From DATBJJ01 sp963750915 (lineage in GTDB: Bacteria; Acidobacteriota; Vicinamibacteria; Vicinamibacterales; 2-12-FULL-66-21), in assembly GCA_963750915.1 (NCBI GenBank), contig CAVVSF010000009.1, forward strand, positions 806,001-870,000: a stretch of DNA of 64,000 nucleotides, read 5' to 3'. The notes under the pieces are model-generated. The model saw only the letters and a list, made by a program, of their open reading frames with translations. It searched no databases and was not told the origin of the DNA. The translations under genes were made by a program, and so were the position numbers. Position 1 is the first letter of the stretch. Every line of letters starts with the position of its first letter. Shown in pieces: positions 1-8,793 of this stretch.

Positions 1-2
1 TC

Positions 3-92
3 GTCGCCTCGCTCATGACGAAAGAACCAACCGCAGAGGCCATGTTCGACGACGAGAAGCTGCGGACGTATCTGGGTGTGGGCGCCGAGTAG
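3..92 (+). CDS. C-terminal end of an unidentified protein (partial)
   Basis: An open frame enters from the left edge and stops at the TAG at 90-92, giving 29 residues that end in LRTYLGVGAE. The residues look like normal soluble protein, but the fragment is too short to place in a family. It converges on the metalloprotease gene that ends at 261, and the gap between them holds only a weak GC-rich inverted repeat. An internal Met at residue 5 cannot be excluded as a fortuitous start. Confidence 0.4.
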   Translation, partial: VASLMTKEPTAEAMFDDEKLRTYLGVGAE

Positions 93-260
93 CAGCCGGG
101 CACCCGGCGTGTGCCGGCCGGTCTGAGCGTCGACTACCTGAGCGCGCCGGCCAGCGGCGGCGACCTCTGCTCCGCGCCCCGCGCCCGAGAGGAGACGCAA
201 GTCTGGGCACGGCCCGTCGGGGGACCCGCGACATCCCGCGGGTCCGCGTCACTGCCCACG

Positions 261-2111
261 TCAAGGCTTGAGCAGGAATTCGACGGCGACGACCTGGCGC
301 GTCGCGCCGCCCTTCTTCCACGTGACGTAGACGGGTTCAGGCGGCGTGCGGATGCCGCAGCGGATGGCGCCGTCGAGATCCTCGCGATACGAGATGAACT
401 CGATGCCGTCGAGCGTCGTGGCGTCGAATCGTTCCGTCACCGCGCCCGCCTTCACGTGCAGCTGGAGCCCGTCTGCCGTGCAGGTGATGCGTTCCAATAC
501 ACCCTCGAGCCGCGTTTCACCGTCGTTGACGTCACGATACCGGGGCGTGGCATTCCGCGGCGGCGGTCCAGGACGCTGGCCGGCGGCGGCAGCCGCCTGC
601 CGCCCCTCGAGCCGGGCGATGCGCTCGGCGGCGATACGCTCGGAGCGATCGACTTGCGTGAGGAGCGACCGCGCGTTCGCCCGGATGGCGTCGGTGAAGC
701 CTGGCCCCGCGAGCACGTCGAGGATGGCCCGGGCCTCGACATACGCTCCGCGCCTGGCGAGGACGTGAGCTTCGAACAGCCGGTAGTCGTCGCGCCCCGG
801 CGCCAGCTCGCGGGCACGGCGGATGTCGGCCAGCGCCTCGCCGAGGCGGGCCTTGTCGGTCGCATCCATGCGCGCCCTGAGCGCCAGCGCATTCGCCAGT
901 TCGGGCCGGGCGCTGAGCACGCGCGCGAGGGCAGTTCGCGCCGTCTCGAGCAGCCGGGGGTCGACACGGTCGGCGGTGTCGAACGTCCGGCCAAGGCCGG
1001 TGGCGACGTGATACTGCACCAGCCAATCCTCGCTGTCGCCGGCGGCTTCGAGCAGCAGCGCGTTCGCGCGCGCGACCTCGTCGTTTTCCAGGAGGTGCAG
1101 CCCGTAGAGCGCGCGGGCGCGCGCGCTCGGCGGCGTCATCGCGATCGCTTTCTCGAATCCGGCGGACGCCTCGGCGTAAGGCGCGACGCGGCGCAGCAGA
1201 TCGGCAAGCATCGCGGCGACGTCCGCGTCGCTGACCGCCCTGAGATCGCTCGTCGCGCGGGGAATGTCGCGGTCGAAGCGGAAGCGTGTCCCGCGCATGA
1301 CGTCCTCGTTCACGTAGCGTCCGAGGGCGCCGACGATCTTCTCTTCTCCGAACACGGCCTTCCACGCCTCGCTGGAGGGGGTGCCGTTCTCGACGAGGCG
1401 CACATACTCGTTGACGTCCGCCGATCGGTTGTCCGGCCCAGACATGAGCATGTGGACGAGCGCCCAGGACTGGGCGTAGAAGAGCGATCGGCGGTTGCCT
1501 TCGTTGTAGGCGGCGGCCTCGCGCGTCACCGCCAGCAACTCGTCGAGCGGCATGAGCTTCGTGCGGCTGAGGAACTGCAGGTGGGACGGGATCGGGCCGC
1601 CGAGCAGGGCGCTGCGGCCGCCGTCCTCGACCCGGAAGGTGCTGTAGTACTCCGCCAGCCCCTCGTTGAGCCACGTCGGCGTGGCGTGGAACGTGTTGAC
1701 GATGACGAGGTGGACGTACTCGTGAAAGATCGTGCGCAGCGACTCGACGCGGTCGACGTCGGCGAACGCGACGACGTTCACGTCCTCGCTCGAGAAGAAG
1801 TAGCCGCTGAGCGAGACCGTCTTGCCGTTGAAGCGCGGCCGGTACGGTTCGAAGTTGCGCTGCGAGTCGAAGATCACGACGGTCGTCGGCACCGCCGCCG
1901 GCGTCGACGCGCCGGGGATGACGCGCGCGAGCGCCTCGCGGAAACGCTCGAACTCCGCCGCCACTTCGCGCGCCCGGCTCTCGCCGCTGCTGCCGTAGAC
2001 GATGAAGTTCCTGGTGTCGACGCGCACCCAGTCCGCGCGCGCCGGGGCAGGCGTCGCCGCGAGGGCGAGGAGAGCGAGCAGCGCGGCCATGGCCCGAGCG
2101 CGCACGGACAT
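261..2111 (-). CDS. Secreted TPR protein with peptidase-MA (gluzincin) metalloprotease domain
   Basis: The 616-residue product starts with a clear signal peptide (about residues 1-26, hydrophobic core then an ARA site). Residues about 30-230 resemble the DUF1570/peptidase-MA-like domain: a DTRNFIVYGS strand, then HEYVH with zinc-ligand candidates H130, E131 and H134, then NEGLAEY with the expected downstream glutamate. Residues about 300-500 are alanine-rich helical pairs typical of TPRs, and the last 110 residues form a separate unrecognised region. By family it is a periplasmic or surface zinc peptidase of unknown substrate. A second protein with the same architecture but reversed domain order lies at 59834-62407. 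Start is the ATG that leaves the signal peptide complete. Confidence 0.8.
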   Translation of the reverse strand: MSVRARAMAALLALLALAATPAPARADWVRVDTRNFIVYGSSGESRAREVAAEFERFREALARVIPGASTPAAVPTTVVIFDSQRNFEPYRPRFNGKTVSLSGYFFSSEDVNVVAFADVDRVESLRTIFHEYVHLVIVNTFHATPTWLNEGLAEYYSTFRVEDGGRSALLGGPIPSHLQFLSRTKLMPLDELLAVTREAAAYNEGNRRSLFYAQSWALVHMLMSGPDNRSADVNEYVRLVENGTPSSEAWKAVFGEEKIVGALGRYVNEDVMRGTRFRFDRDIPRATSDLRAVSDADVAAMLADLLRRVAPYAEASAGFEKAIAMTPPSARARALYGLHLLENDEVARANALLLEAAGDSEDWLVQYHVATGLGRTFDTADRVDPRLLETARTALARVLSARPELANALALRARMDATDKARLGEALADIRRARELAPGRDDYRLFEAHVLARRGAYVEARAILDVLAGPGFTDAIRANARSLLTQVDRSERIAAERIARLEGRQAAAAAGQRPGPPPRNATPRYRDVNDGETRLEGVLERITCTADGLQLHVKAGAVTERFDATTLDGIEFISYREDLDGAIRCGIRTPPEPVYVTWKKGGATRQVVAVEFLLKP

Positions 2112-2182
2112 ATGCTACCGCCGTCCGCGCAAATGCCAACGCCGCGCGCCGTCCCCGACCGTCGCTGTCTCCGGCCTCGTCC

Positions 2183-2256
2183 GGGGACAGTCACCGTGAG
2201 TGTCCCCAGGACGTCCCGGGGACAGTCACTCGTGACTGTCCCGAGTGACTGTCCCC
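2183..2256. repeat. Palindromic intergenic repeat, GGGGACAG family (tandem copies)
   Basis: Three half-copies of GGGGACAGTCAC facing their inverse GTGACTGTCCCC form overlapping perfect or near-perfect hairpins between two genes. A second locus with the same units lies at 31662-31700. This resembles REP-type palindromes; no RAYT transposase gene is present in the window. Confidence 0.85.
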
Positions 2257-2352
2257 GGCTGTCGCGATTTGGGGCATGATGTCGGCCAACCAACGAAACC
2301 GCGGCATGAACGAATGGCAGTAGCCGAAACTTGAACAGGACAGGAGGACAAC

Positions 2353-2748
2353 GTGCGCAGATATTTCGCGCTGGCAGCGGTCGTGGCGATCGCGATCATG
2401 CTGTGGGCAAGGCCTGCGACGCCCGCGGGGCAGGTGCAGTCGCGGCCGGGGGCGGGGACGGGCGTCGTCACGGTTACCGGCACCGTCGACCTGGGCGAGG
2501 TGCCGCCGTTGCGGACGATGCAGTCCGGCGACTGGAAGGTGGCGGTGACGAACGCCCCTCCGGCCGTCCGCGCGCCGCTCGGAATCGTTCGCGTCGGAGC
2601 CCGCTACGAAGTGTGGTGGACGACGTCAGATCGCGACGTGATCCAGATCGACGAGATCGGGCCCGGCGGCTGGGTGAGAGGCACGGTCGGTGAGCGGAAC
2701 GTCTGGCTGAACCTCGATGCCGCCCGGGCGGTGGGCGAAGCGCGCTGA
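2353..2748 (+). CDS. Small exported protein of unknown function
   Basis: 131 residues. The GTG start is fixed by a strong AGGAGG at 2342-2347, one of the few clear Shine-Dalgarno sequences here. Residues 1-25 form an N-terminal hydrophobic export signal (RRYF, then an alanine-rich core, ending PATPAG). The mature part has short beta-type stretches, including a TGTVDLGEVPPL segment and a VWWTTSDRDVIQIDEIG segment, and ends with LNLDAARAVGEAR. No cysteines or catalytic motif are seen. It is flanked by the GGGGACAG repeat and converges on the potassium channel gene. I do not recognise the family. Confidence 0.7.
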   Translation: MRRYFALAAVVAIAIMLWARPATPAGQVQSRPGAGTGVVTVTGTVDLGEVPPLRTMQSGDWKVAVTNAPPAVRAPLGIVRVGARYEVWWTTSDRDVIQIDEIGPGGWVRGTVGERNVWLNLDAARAVGEAR

Positions 2749-2772
2749 CGCACGCGGAACGGCCCGACAGGC

Positions 2773-4482
2773 TCAGCCCTTCTTCTCGAACGCCTCGGCA
2801 AACGTCTTCCGCTGATCCAGGCTGCCGAGCATGAGGAGCGTGGCGCCGGCCGTCAGGATCGTTTCGGCCGTCAACTGGTTGACCAGCGTCTCGCCGCGTT
2901 CGAGGGCGACGACGCTCATGCCGGTCCGCGAGCCGATGCCGGAGTCCTTCAGCTGCCGGCCGGCGAGCGACGGCGGCACCGGGATCGAGAAGAGCTCGAC
3001 GCCCTCGCCGAGCAGCACCAGCTCCTGCCCGCGGAGCAGCGACAGGATCGCTTCGATGCCGAGGGTCGTGTAGCTCAGGACGAAATCAGCGCCGGCGCGA
3101 TGAATCGCTTCGACGTTCCGCTCGAGCGTGATCCGGCTGACGATGCGGATCCGCGGATTGAGCCGGCGGCAGAACACCGCCAGGTAGATGTTCATCGCGT
3201 CGTTGTTGGTCGTCAGCAGGACCGACGACGCGTCGTTGATGCCGGCCCTCGTGAGATGGCGGCGATCGGCGGCATCGCCGGCGAACAGCTCGGTGACGAA
3301 CGGCCGCATCTCCTCGAGCGCGCCGGCCGTGCGATCGACGGCGTGCACCGCGAGCCCCTTGCGGTGCAGCGCGCGCGCCGCCGCCTGCCCGACCTTTCCC
3401 GCGCCAATGACGAGCACCGGCCGCGACGGCGGCTCCACCGTCGACACCAACGGCGCCAGCGACGCCATCTGCGTGGCGCTGCCGGCGACGACGATGACGT
3501 CGGTCGCCTGCAGGACGGTGTGGGGAAAGGCTGGCGCCAGCTTGCCCCGCTCCCACAGCCCGACGACGCTGAGGCCGGTGCGCTCGCGCAGCCGTGTATC
3601 GCGGACGCTGATGCCGGCGAGCGGCGTGTCGCGCACCGGCAGCTCGGCGATCTGCAGCCCCCGATACTCGCCGATGACGTGCGCGTCGGCGCGGCCGGCG
3701 TCGACCCGGTTCGCCAGATACTCGCCGAGCTGCTGCTTCAGCGGCAGCACGGTCGTCGCGCCGCTCAGTTGCAGGACGTCGACCGAGTCGTCCTCTTCGA
3801 CGATGGCGACGATCGGCAGGTCGGGCGCGATCTCCCGCGCCGTGATCGTGATGTTGGTGTTGACCGTGTCTTCGCAGTTCGCGAGGAGCAGCCGCGCCGC
3901 CGGCGCCGCGACCCGCTCGTAGGTCTCGGCCGAGTCGTTGTCGCCGGCGACGACCGAGACGCCGTCGCCGATCAGCCGCGCCGCCACCGTCGGATCAGGT
4001 TCGATGACGTAGTACGCCACGCCCTCGCTCCGCAGCCGCGCGGCGAGGCCGGCGGCGACCGGATCGTACTCGGTCAGGATGACGTGCCCGCGCGTGTTTG
4101 CCGGCACCTGCCGCGGCGCCCGCAGGCGGACCCGTGCTTCGAGCCACGGCGCGTAGAACAGCCGGATGAAGAGGAACGGCAGCATCACCAGCAGCAGGAC
4201 GACGCCCGAGAGCAGCACGACGATGCTGAACAGGCGGCCAATGTCGCTGCGGAACGTGATGTCGCCGAATCCGAGCGTCGTCATGACCACCAGGGTCCAG
4301 TAGAGACCGGTGATCCACGAGTGCTGCTCCCCCTCGACGTTCAACTTGATGACGTGGAAGAGGACCGTGTAGGCGAGGACCAGCACGATCAGCCCCAGGA
4401 TGTACTTGACCAGCGCCTGCAGGTTCGACCGCATTTCCGGGACGCTGATCAGGTACGCGATCTGGCTGGCGAGGAACTTCAT
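2773..4482 (-). CDS. Potassium channel with two RCK (TrkA-N/TrkA-C) modules
   Basis: 569 residues. Two transmembrane helices (about residues 25-45 and 84-110) flank a pore helix and the selectivity filter TLGFGD, a recognised variant of TVGYGD. The cytoplasmic part contains two nucleotide-binding RCK modules: the first begins at about 128 with the degenerate VILTEYDPVAAGLAARL, the second at about 350 with a good Rossmann loop, LVIGAGKVGQAAA. Each is followed by a TrkA-C-like region. By family it is an inner-membrane ligand-gated K+ channel of the MthK/Kch type with tandem RCKs in one chain. The first RCK lacks the canonical GxGxxG, so ligand binding may rest on the second. It stands alone and is transcribed away from the aldolase gene. 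Confidence 0.92.
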   Translation of the reverse strand: MKFLASQIAYLISVPEMRSNLQALVKYILGLIVLVLAYTVLFHVIKLNVEGEQHSWITGLYWTLVVMTTLGFGDITFRSDIGRLFSIVVLLSGVVLLLVMLPFLFIRLFYAPWLEARVRLRAPRQVPANTRGHVILTEYDPVAAGLAARLRSEGVAYYVIEPDPTVAARLIGDGVSVVAGDNDSAETYERVAAPAARLLLANCEDTVNTNITITAREIAPDLPIVAIVEEDDSVDVLQLSGATTVLPLKQQLGEYLANRVDAGRADAHVIGEYRGLQIAELPVRDTPLAGISVRDTRLRERTGLSVVGLWERGKLAPAFPHTVLQATDVIVVAGSATQMASLAPLVSTVEPPSRPVLVIGAGKVGQAAARALHRKGLAVHAVDRTAGALEEMRPFVTELFAGDAADRRHLTRAGINDASSVLLTTNNDAMNIYLAVFCRRLNPRIRIVSRITLERNVEAIHRAGADFVLSYTTLGIEAILSLLRGQELVLLGEGVELFSIPVPPSLAGRQLKDSGIGSRTGMSVVALERGETLVNQLTAETILTAGATLLMLGSLDQRKTFAEAFEKKG

Positions 4483-4562
4483 GCAGCTGGCAATCCTATT
4501 ACGATCGGCGTCGCGACGTCGCCGCCGGCACCGGACGACTGCGCCGGTTGGTGCCGTCGTTG

Positions 4563-4568
4563 TATGAT
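4563..4568 (+). promoter_or_regulatory. -10 hexamer of aldolase gene, leaderless type
   Basis: TATGAT ends 9 nt before the GTG start at 4578 and no Shine-Dalgarno is present, so the transcript would begin at or just before the start codon. Confidence 0.5.
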
Positions 4569-4577
4569 CCAGCTCCC

Positions 4578-5345
4578 GTGTTCATCAATACCGTCAAGCG
4601 CGCCCTCAAGGAAGGCCGGCCCCAGTTCGGTTGCAGCGTGCTGCAGTTCCGGTCGCCGGACGCGATCCGGGCACTGCGCGCCGCCGGTCTCGACTGGGTG
4701 TTCCTCGACGCCGAGCATGGCCCGTTCGATCTCGAGACCCTGCACGACATGATGCGGGTCGCGGTCCGCGAAGGGCTGTGCCCGATCGTCCGCGTCGCCG
4801 ACTTGCAGTACAACCTCGTTGCCCGCGCCCTCGACAGCGGCGCCCAGGGCGTCCTGCTGCCTCGCGTCGAATCGCCGGAGCTGCTGGAGAAGGCGGTGAG
4901 CTGGACGCGCTACCCGCCGGTTGGCGTGCGCGGCTACGGCCTCGGCGGGCCGCACCTCAGTTACGAGCCGGTGAGCATGGCGGAGGCGATCGCCCACCAG
5001 AACGAGCACGTGATGGTGGTCTTTCAGATCGAGTCGAAAGCGGCGATGGCCCGGATGGACGAGCTGTTGTCGGTGCCGAATATCGACGCCGTGCTGATCG
5101 GGCCGGCGGACCTCTCGGTCTCGCTCGGCATCCCGGGCCAGTTCGATCACCCCGAGTTCATCACCTCCGTCGAGACGATCCGCGATCACTGCATCAGCCG
5201 CGGTATCGCGCCCGGCATGCACATGCGATCGATTGCGATGGCCAAGAACTGGCGAGGCCGCGGCCTGCAACTCGTCAGCTGCAGCAACGACATCGGCATG
5301 CTGTTCGAGAAGGCGACCGAGACCGTCGCCGCGCTTCGGGGCTGA
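4578..5345 (+). CDS. HpcH/HpaI-family aldolase
   Basis: About 255 residues of a TIM-barrel class II aldolase of the 2-keto-3-deoxyglucarate / 4-hydroxy-2-oxoheptanedioate type, which reversibly cleaves 2-keto-3-deoxy acids to pyruvate and an aldehyde. Visible family marks are DWVFLDAEHGPF near the N-terminus, the catalytic-loop arginine in IVRV, VESPE, a divalent-metal glutamate in FQIESKAA and aspartate in IGPADLSVSLG. The frame opens further upstream at a TTG (4548), but GTG 4578 gives the normal family start (FINTVKRALKEG) and sits right behind a -10 element. Substrate cannot be told from sequence. The next gene is convergent and only 3 nt away. Confidence 0.88.
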   Translation: MFINTVKRALKEGRPQFGCSVLQFRSPDAIRALRAAGLDWVFLDAEHGPFDLETLHDMMRVAVREGLCPIVRVADLQYNLVARALDSGAQGVLLPRVESPELLEKAVSWTRYPPVGVRGYGLGGPHLSYEPVSMAEAIAHQNEHVMVVFQIESKAAMARMDELLSVPNIDAVLIGPADLSVSLGIPGQFDHPEFITSVETIRDHCISRGIAPGMHMRSIAMAKNWRGRGLQLVSCSNDIGMLFEKATETVAALRG

Positions 5346-5348
5346 GCG

Positions 5349-5996
5349 TCAGCGAAGCTCCTGGATCATCAGATCCCTGTAGTGAACCTCCGCCTTGCCG
5401 CCGCCGTGGATCTGCAGGCCGATGAGGCCTGTCTGCGGAATCGCCGGGTCGCCTTCGGTGTAGTCGACGGTCTGCTCGCCGTTGAGGAATATCTGGATCC
5501 GCGGCCCCTCGGCCCTGATCTCGTAGTCGTTCCACTCATTTGGCTTGAGCAGCTTCGCGACCAGCGCCGCCGGCGGCTGGACCAGCGTCTTGTTGCGGCG
5601 TGATTCGTCGTAAAGGCTGGCCCAGTACTTGTCGCCGAGGTCGGCTTGGTAGCCGATCATTTCGTGCGCCGGCTTCTGCAGCCGCTGGCTGCGGAACTGG
5701 ACCCCCGCGTTGATGAACCCCTCGCTGCCGACCAGCTTGAACTTCAGGCGCAGGATGAAATTCCCGTAGCTGCGCGTCGTCGTCAGGAAATCGTTGAGCG
5801 GCACGGTCTCGGTCAGCGACCCGCCGACGAGCGCGCCGTCGACGATGCGCCACGTCTTGACGGTGTCGCCTTCCCATCCCGCGAATGTCTTGCCATCGAA
5901 AAGCGGAATCGGCGCGGACGCCGTCTGCGCCGAGAGAGCAGCGCCAGCGGTCAGCGTGGCAACGGCGAGAAGGGCGTGGAGAAATGTTCTGCGCAT
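5349..5996 (-). CDS. Secreted DUF1080 protein (3-keto-disaccharide hydrolase-like)
   Basis: 215 residues with a signal peptide (residues 1-27, ending SAQTASA). The mature protein is a single DUF1080 / concanavalin-like jelly roll: it opens with IPLFDGKTFAGWEG, followed by WRIVDGALVGG, NFILRLKFKL, NAGVQFRS and QIHGGGKAEVHYRDLMIQEL, the standard order of this family. Members act on or bind modified glycans in the periplasm, and some are 3-keto-glycoside hydrolases. The divergent neighbour at 6021 is a Gfo/Idh/MocA-type oxidoreductase, a frequent partner in sugar oxidation, which supports a role in 3-keto-sugar metabolism (inference). Confidence 0.88.
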   Translation of the reverse strand: MRRTFLHALLAVATLTAGAALSAQTASAPIPLFDGKTFAGWEGDTVKTWRIVDGALVGGSLTETVPLNDFLTTTRSYGNFILRLKFKLVGSEGFINAGVQFRSQRLQKPAHEMIGYQADLGDKYWASLYDESRRNKTLVQPPAALVAKLLKPNEWNDYEIRAEGPRIQIFLNGEQTVDYTEGDPAIPQTGLIGLQIHGGGKAEVHYRDLMIQELR

Positions 5997-6020
5997 GCGG
6001 CCATTGTGTATGCTTTTGCC

Positions 6021-7434
6021 ATGAAATCAAGAGGGTGGGGTCTGGCGCTGGTCGGCGCGGCGGCGGTGGCCGCCGCCGGGGGAGCGATGTACGCATTTCA
6101 GTCTGGTGACGTCCGGTTGATGACCGTCGATCCCGGGCACTTCCACGCCGGGCTGGTGCAGAAGGAGATGTATCCGGGCGTCGCGAAGCGCGTCCATGTC
6201 TTCGCGCCGCTCGGCCCTGACCTGCTCGAGCACCTGAATCGGATCGCGGGCTTCAACCGGCGCGCCGAACGGCCGACCTCGTGGGAGCTCGAGGTCCACA
6301 CCGGCGACGACTACTTCGAGCGCATGCTGAAGGATCGTCCCGGCAACGTCGTCGTGCTCTCGGGCCGCAACCGCGTCAAGATGGACCGCATCCTCGCCTC
6401 GGTGAAGAGCGGCCTGAATGTGCTGGCCGACAAGCCCTGGATCCTGCAGTCGGCTGACCTGCCGAAGCTCGACGCGGCACTGGCGGAGGCGGACGCGAAA
6501 AAGCTCGTCGCCTACGACATCATGACCGAGCGCTTCGAGATCACGACGATCCTGCAGCGCGCGCTGGTGAACGACCCGGCGACGTTCGGCGAGCAGGTGA
6601 AGGGAACACCCGCCGACCCGGGCGTCTACATGGAGAGCGTGCATCACCTGATGAAGGTGGTCGCGGGGGCGCCGAACATCCGTCCGACCTGGTTCTTCGA
6701 CACGCTCGAGCAGGGAGAGGCAGCCAGCGACATCGGCACGCACCTGGTCGACCTCGTCCAGTGGACGCCTGTTCCCGGACCAGGCCGTCGACTACCGCGC
6801 CGACATCAAGATGCTGGCGGCACAGCGGTGGCCGACGTGGATCCCGGAAGCCGATTTCAAGCGGGTGACGAATGCCCCCGCGTTCCCGCCGTCCCTCGCC
6901 GGGTCGGTCAAGGAGGGTCGGCTCGAGTACTACTGCAACACCCTCGTCTCGTACGCCATCAAGGGTGTGCACACGACGCTGAACATCATCTGGGACTGGG
7001 AGGCGCCCGCCGGCGGCGGCGACACGCACTTCGCGTACTACCGGGGGACGAAGGCGCGCGTCGAGATCCGGCAGACGAAGGCCGACAAGTATCTTCCCGA
7101 GCTGTACGTGATTCCGGCCAGCGCCGAGGCCAGGGCCGCCGTGCTGGCGGCGGCGACGGCGAAGGTCGCGTCGCTCGCGACACAGTTTCCCGGGATTGGG
7201 ATCGAGGATCGCGGCGCCGAGATTCGTGTCATCGTGCCGGCCGCATTGCGCGTCGGCCACGAGGCGCATTTTGCCCAGGTGACGGCGAACTTCCTCGACT
7301 ATCTCGGCAAGCGCGGCCACCTCCCGGCGTGGGAACGGCCGAACATGCTGGCGAAGTACTACGTCAGTACGGCTGGCGCTGAGCTCAGCCGCAAGAGTCC
7401 GCCGCAGGAAGCGCCCCGCAAGGCGCCCCGCTGA
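6021..7434 (+). pseudogene. Gfo/Idh/MocA-type oxidoreductase, broken by one extra base
   Basis: The 5' part (residues 1 to about 250) begins with an export-type hydrophobic segment and continues with DVRLMTVDPGHFHAGLVQ, a Rossmann-type N-domain (VVVLSGRNRVKMDRI, LNVLADKPWI) and VYMESVHHLMKV. At 6768-6769 the frame is lost: removing one C from acgCCtgttc restores DLVQWT-LFPDQAVDYRADIKMLAAQ and the remaining 215 residues run intact to 7434. Both halves keep normal coding character, so the break is recent or a consensus error. The family is a secreted putative oxidoreductase usually paired with sugar-processing enzymes; the divergent DUF1080 gene fits. A TATGCT -10 lies 6 nt before the ATG. Confidence 0.8.
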
Positions 7435-7461
7435 GGGCGTCCGTTCGCTGCCGGGCGGCCG

Positions 7462-8793
7462 TCATCGCTTCGCGCGAGCCTTCCTCCTGCTCCTGCCGCT
7501 CACCGAGGACGCACCGACGACGGTACGCCGACGCTTGACGATGCCGAGCTCCGCGAAGGCGACGCGCAGCGCTGACAGGTGGGTCCTGGTCAGGGCCATG
7601 AAATAGACGCGGCGCACCCGCGTCATCCGCTCGCGCGAGCGCAGGTATGACAGCGCCGCCTGCGCCTGCGTCCGGGCGAGAACGATCAGATCGGCGCGCG
7701 CGGTGCCGCTGCCGAACACCGGGAACAGGATCGATTCGCGCCCGGCCGCGACTCCCCTGGCGGTACGCGACTCGCGGTCCATCAGCGCCAGCGCGTTCGT
7801 CACGCACTGCTCGACGCTCGCGATCGGATGAAAGCCGGTACCGACGACGCCATAGACCGCGGCGGCATGGTAGATGCGCTTGACCTTGTGCGTCGCCGCG
7901 AGATCCCCGGGATCGGTCGCCAGCACGTTGCCGGGATTGACCGCCTGCCGTCCCTTCATCTTGCGCGCCAGCTCCGTGGCGATGCGATCGTCGACGATCG
8001 ACCCGGTCTCGTCCTTGATCGCGCCGAGATAGCGGATGAGACCCGAGATGTTGCCCTCGTATGGACGCGACATCTGCATGTTGACGTTCTCGGAGCTGAC
8101 CCAGACGTCGATCGGGCGATGCTCGAGAACGGCGTTGAGGTTGGCGTCGCGCAGGTTGCCGGCGACGATCCCGAGCGTGCGGCCGCGAACGCCGGGAATC
8201 CAGTACTCCTCGACGGTGGCCGCGGGCAGGGGAGAGGGCGCGCGCGAAGCGGTGAGACCGGGGAGGACGTTGTAGACCAGGCTGTCCTTCGCCGCCGAGA
8301 GGAGCCCGTTGCGGATGAAATGGCGCAGCGCCTGCTTCGCCGGCTCCGGCTTCTTCTCGTCGTACTCGATCGTCATCATGCCGCCGATGTTGAACGGGTT
8401 CGCCGTGCCCCGGCGGCGGATCAGCACCGTCACCCGATCGCGCAGCGCGTGGCGGATGCCGAGCTCGTAGAACACGTTCGGATTCATCGTCGTGATGTCG
8501 ACGACGGCGACGTCGGCGTCGGCGATCCACTGAATCATGCGCTCGTGGATCCAGCCGGCGAACTGCGGCTTGTCGGCGCGGATGCACTCGAGCGTGACGC
8601 CGTCGATCTCGGTGAGGCTGGCGACCGCCGGCGCGATGATGTTGGCGAAGACGGCGTCGAAGTCGACGGTGTCCTTCCGCGCCGGGTCGTCCTTGGTGCG
8701 GAACGGCATGATCACGAAACAGGTCCGGACGTCGGTTGACGACGGGCGCGCACCGGCGCGGCGCGCGCGATGCTTCCGTAGCCGGCTCGCCAT
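7462..8793 (-). CDS. Two-domain protein: TIR-like/nucleoside-deoxyribosyltransferase-like domain plus macro domain
   Basis: 443 residues from the ATG at 8793, which overlaps the NUDIX stop as TGATG; the upstream extension of the frame is arginine-rich shadow. Residues 23-125 carry TCFVIMPF, then a helix, then ADADVAVVDIT and NPNVFYELGIRHAL. This layout is shared by nucleoside 2-deoxyribosyltransferase-like and TIR-like nucleotide-cleaving domains, with E110 as candidate catalytic glutamate. Residues about 205-415 look like a macro (ADP-ribose-binding) domain: IVAGNLRDANL, VWVSSENVNM, SGLIRYLGA, a VIxT-like VLATDPGDL, RIYHAAAVYG and LFPVFGSGTARAD. The C-terminal 25 residues are strongly basic. 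No export signal, so cytoplasmic. Function is unproven; the pairing with a NUDIX enzyme points to NAD+/ADP-ribose chemistry. The macro assignment is stronger than the N-terminal one. Confidence 0.75.
   Translation of the reverse strand: MASRLRKHRARRAGARPSSTDVRTCFVIMPFRTKDDPARKDTVDFDAVFANIIAPAVASLTEIDGVTLECIRADKPQFAGWIHERMIQWIADADVAVVDITTMNPNVFYELGIRHALRDRVTVLIRRRGTANPFNIGGMMTIEYDEKKPEPAKQALRHFIRNGLLSAAKDSLVYNVLPGLTASRAPSPLPAATVEEYWIPGVRGRTLGIVAGNLRDANLNAVLEHRPIDVWVSSENVNMQMSRPYEGNISGLIRYLGAIKDETGSIVDDRIATELARKMKGRQAVNPGNVLATDPGDLAATHKVKRIYHAAAVYGVVGTGFHPIASVEQCVTNALALMDRESRTARGVAAGRESILFPVFGSGTARADLIVLARTQAQAALSYLRSRERMTRVRRVYFMALTRTHLSALRVAFAELGIVKRRRTVVGASSVSGRSRRKARAKR

Noticed and set aside
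111..2279. Long open frame on the plus strand opposite the secreted metalloprotease (about 720 codons)
   Set aside because: It is a shadow of the minus-strand gene in GC-rich DNA; residues are Arg/Ala/Gly-rich and no start signal or family mark exists.
3100..4752. Long plus-strand frame antisense to the potassium channel
   Set aside because: Composition is Arg/His/Asp-rich and typical of the antisense of a high-GC gene; the channel on the minus strand has clear domains.
7462..8793. Calling the N-terminal domain a canonical TIR domain and the pair a Thoeris system
   Set aside because: The NPNVFYELG pattern also fits nucleoside deoxyribosyltransferase-like folds, and no ThsA/ThsB-like gene is present; only a broader call is justified.
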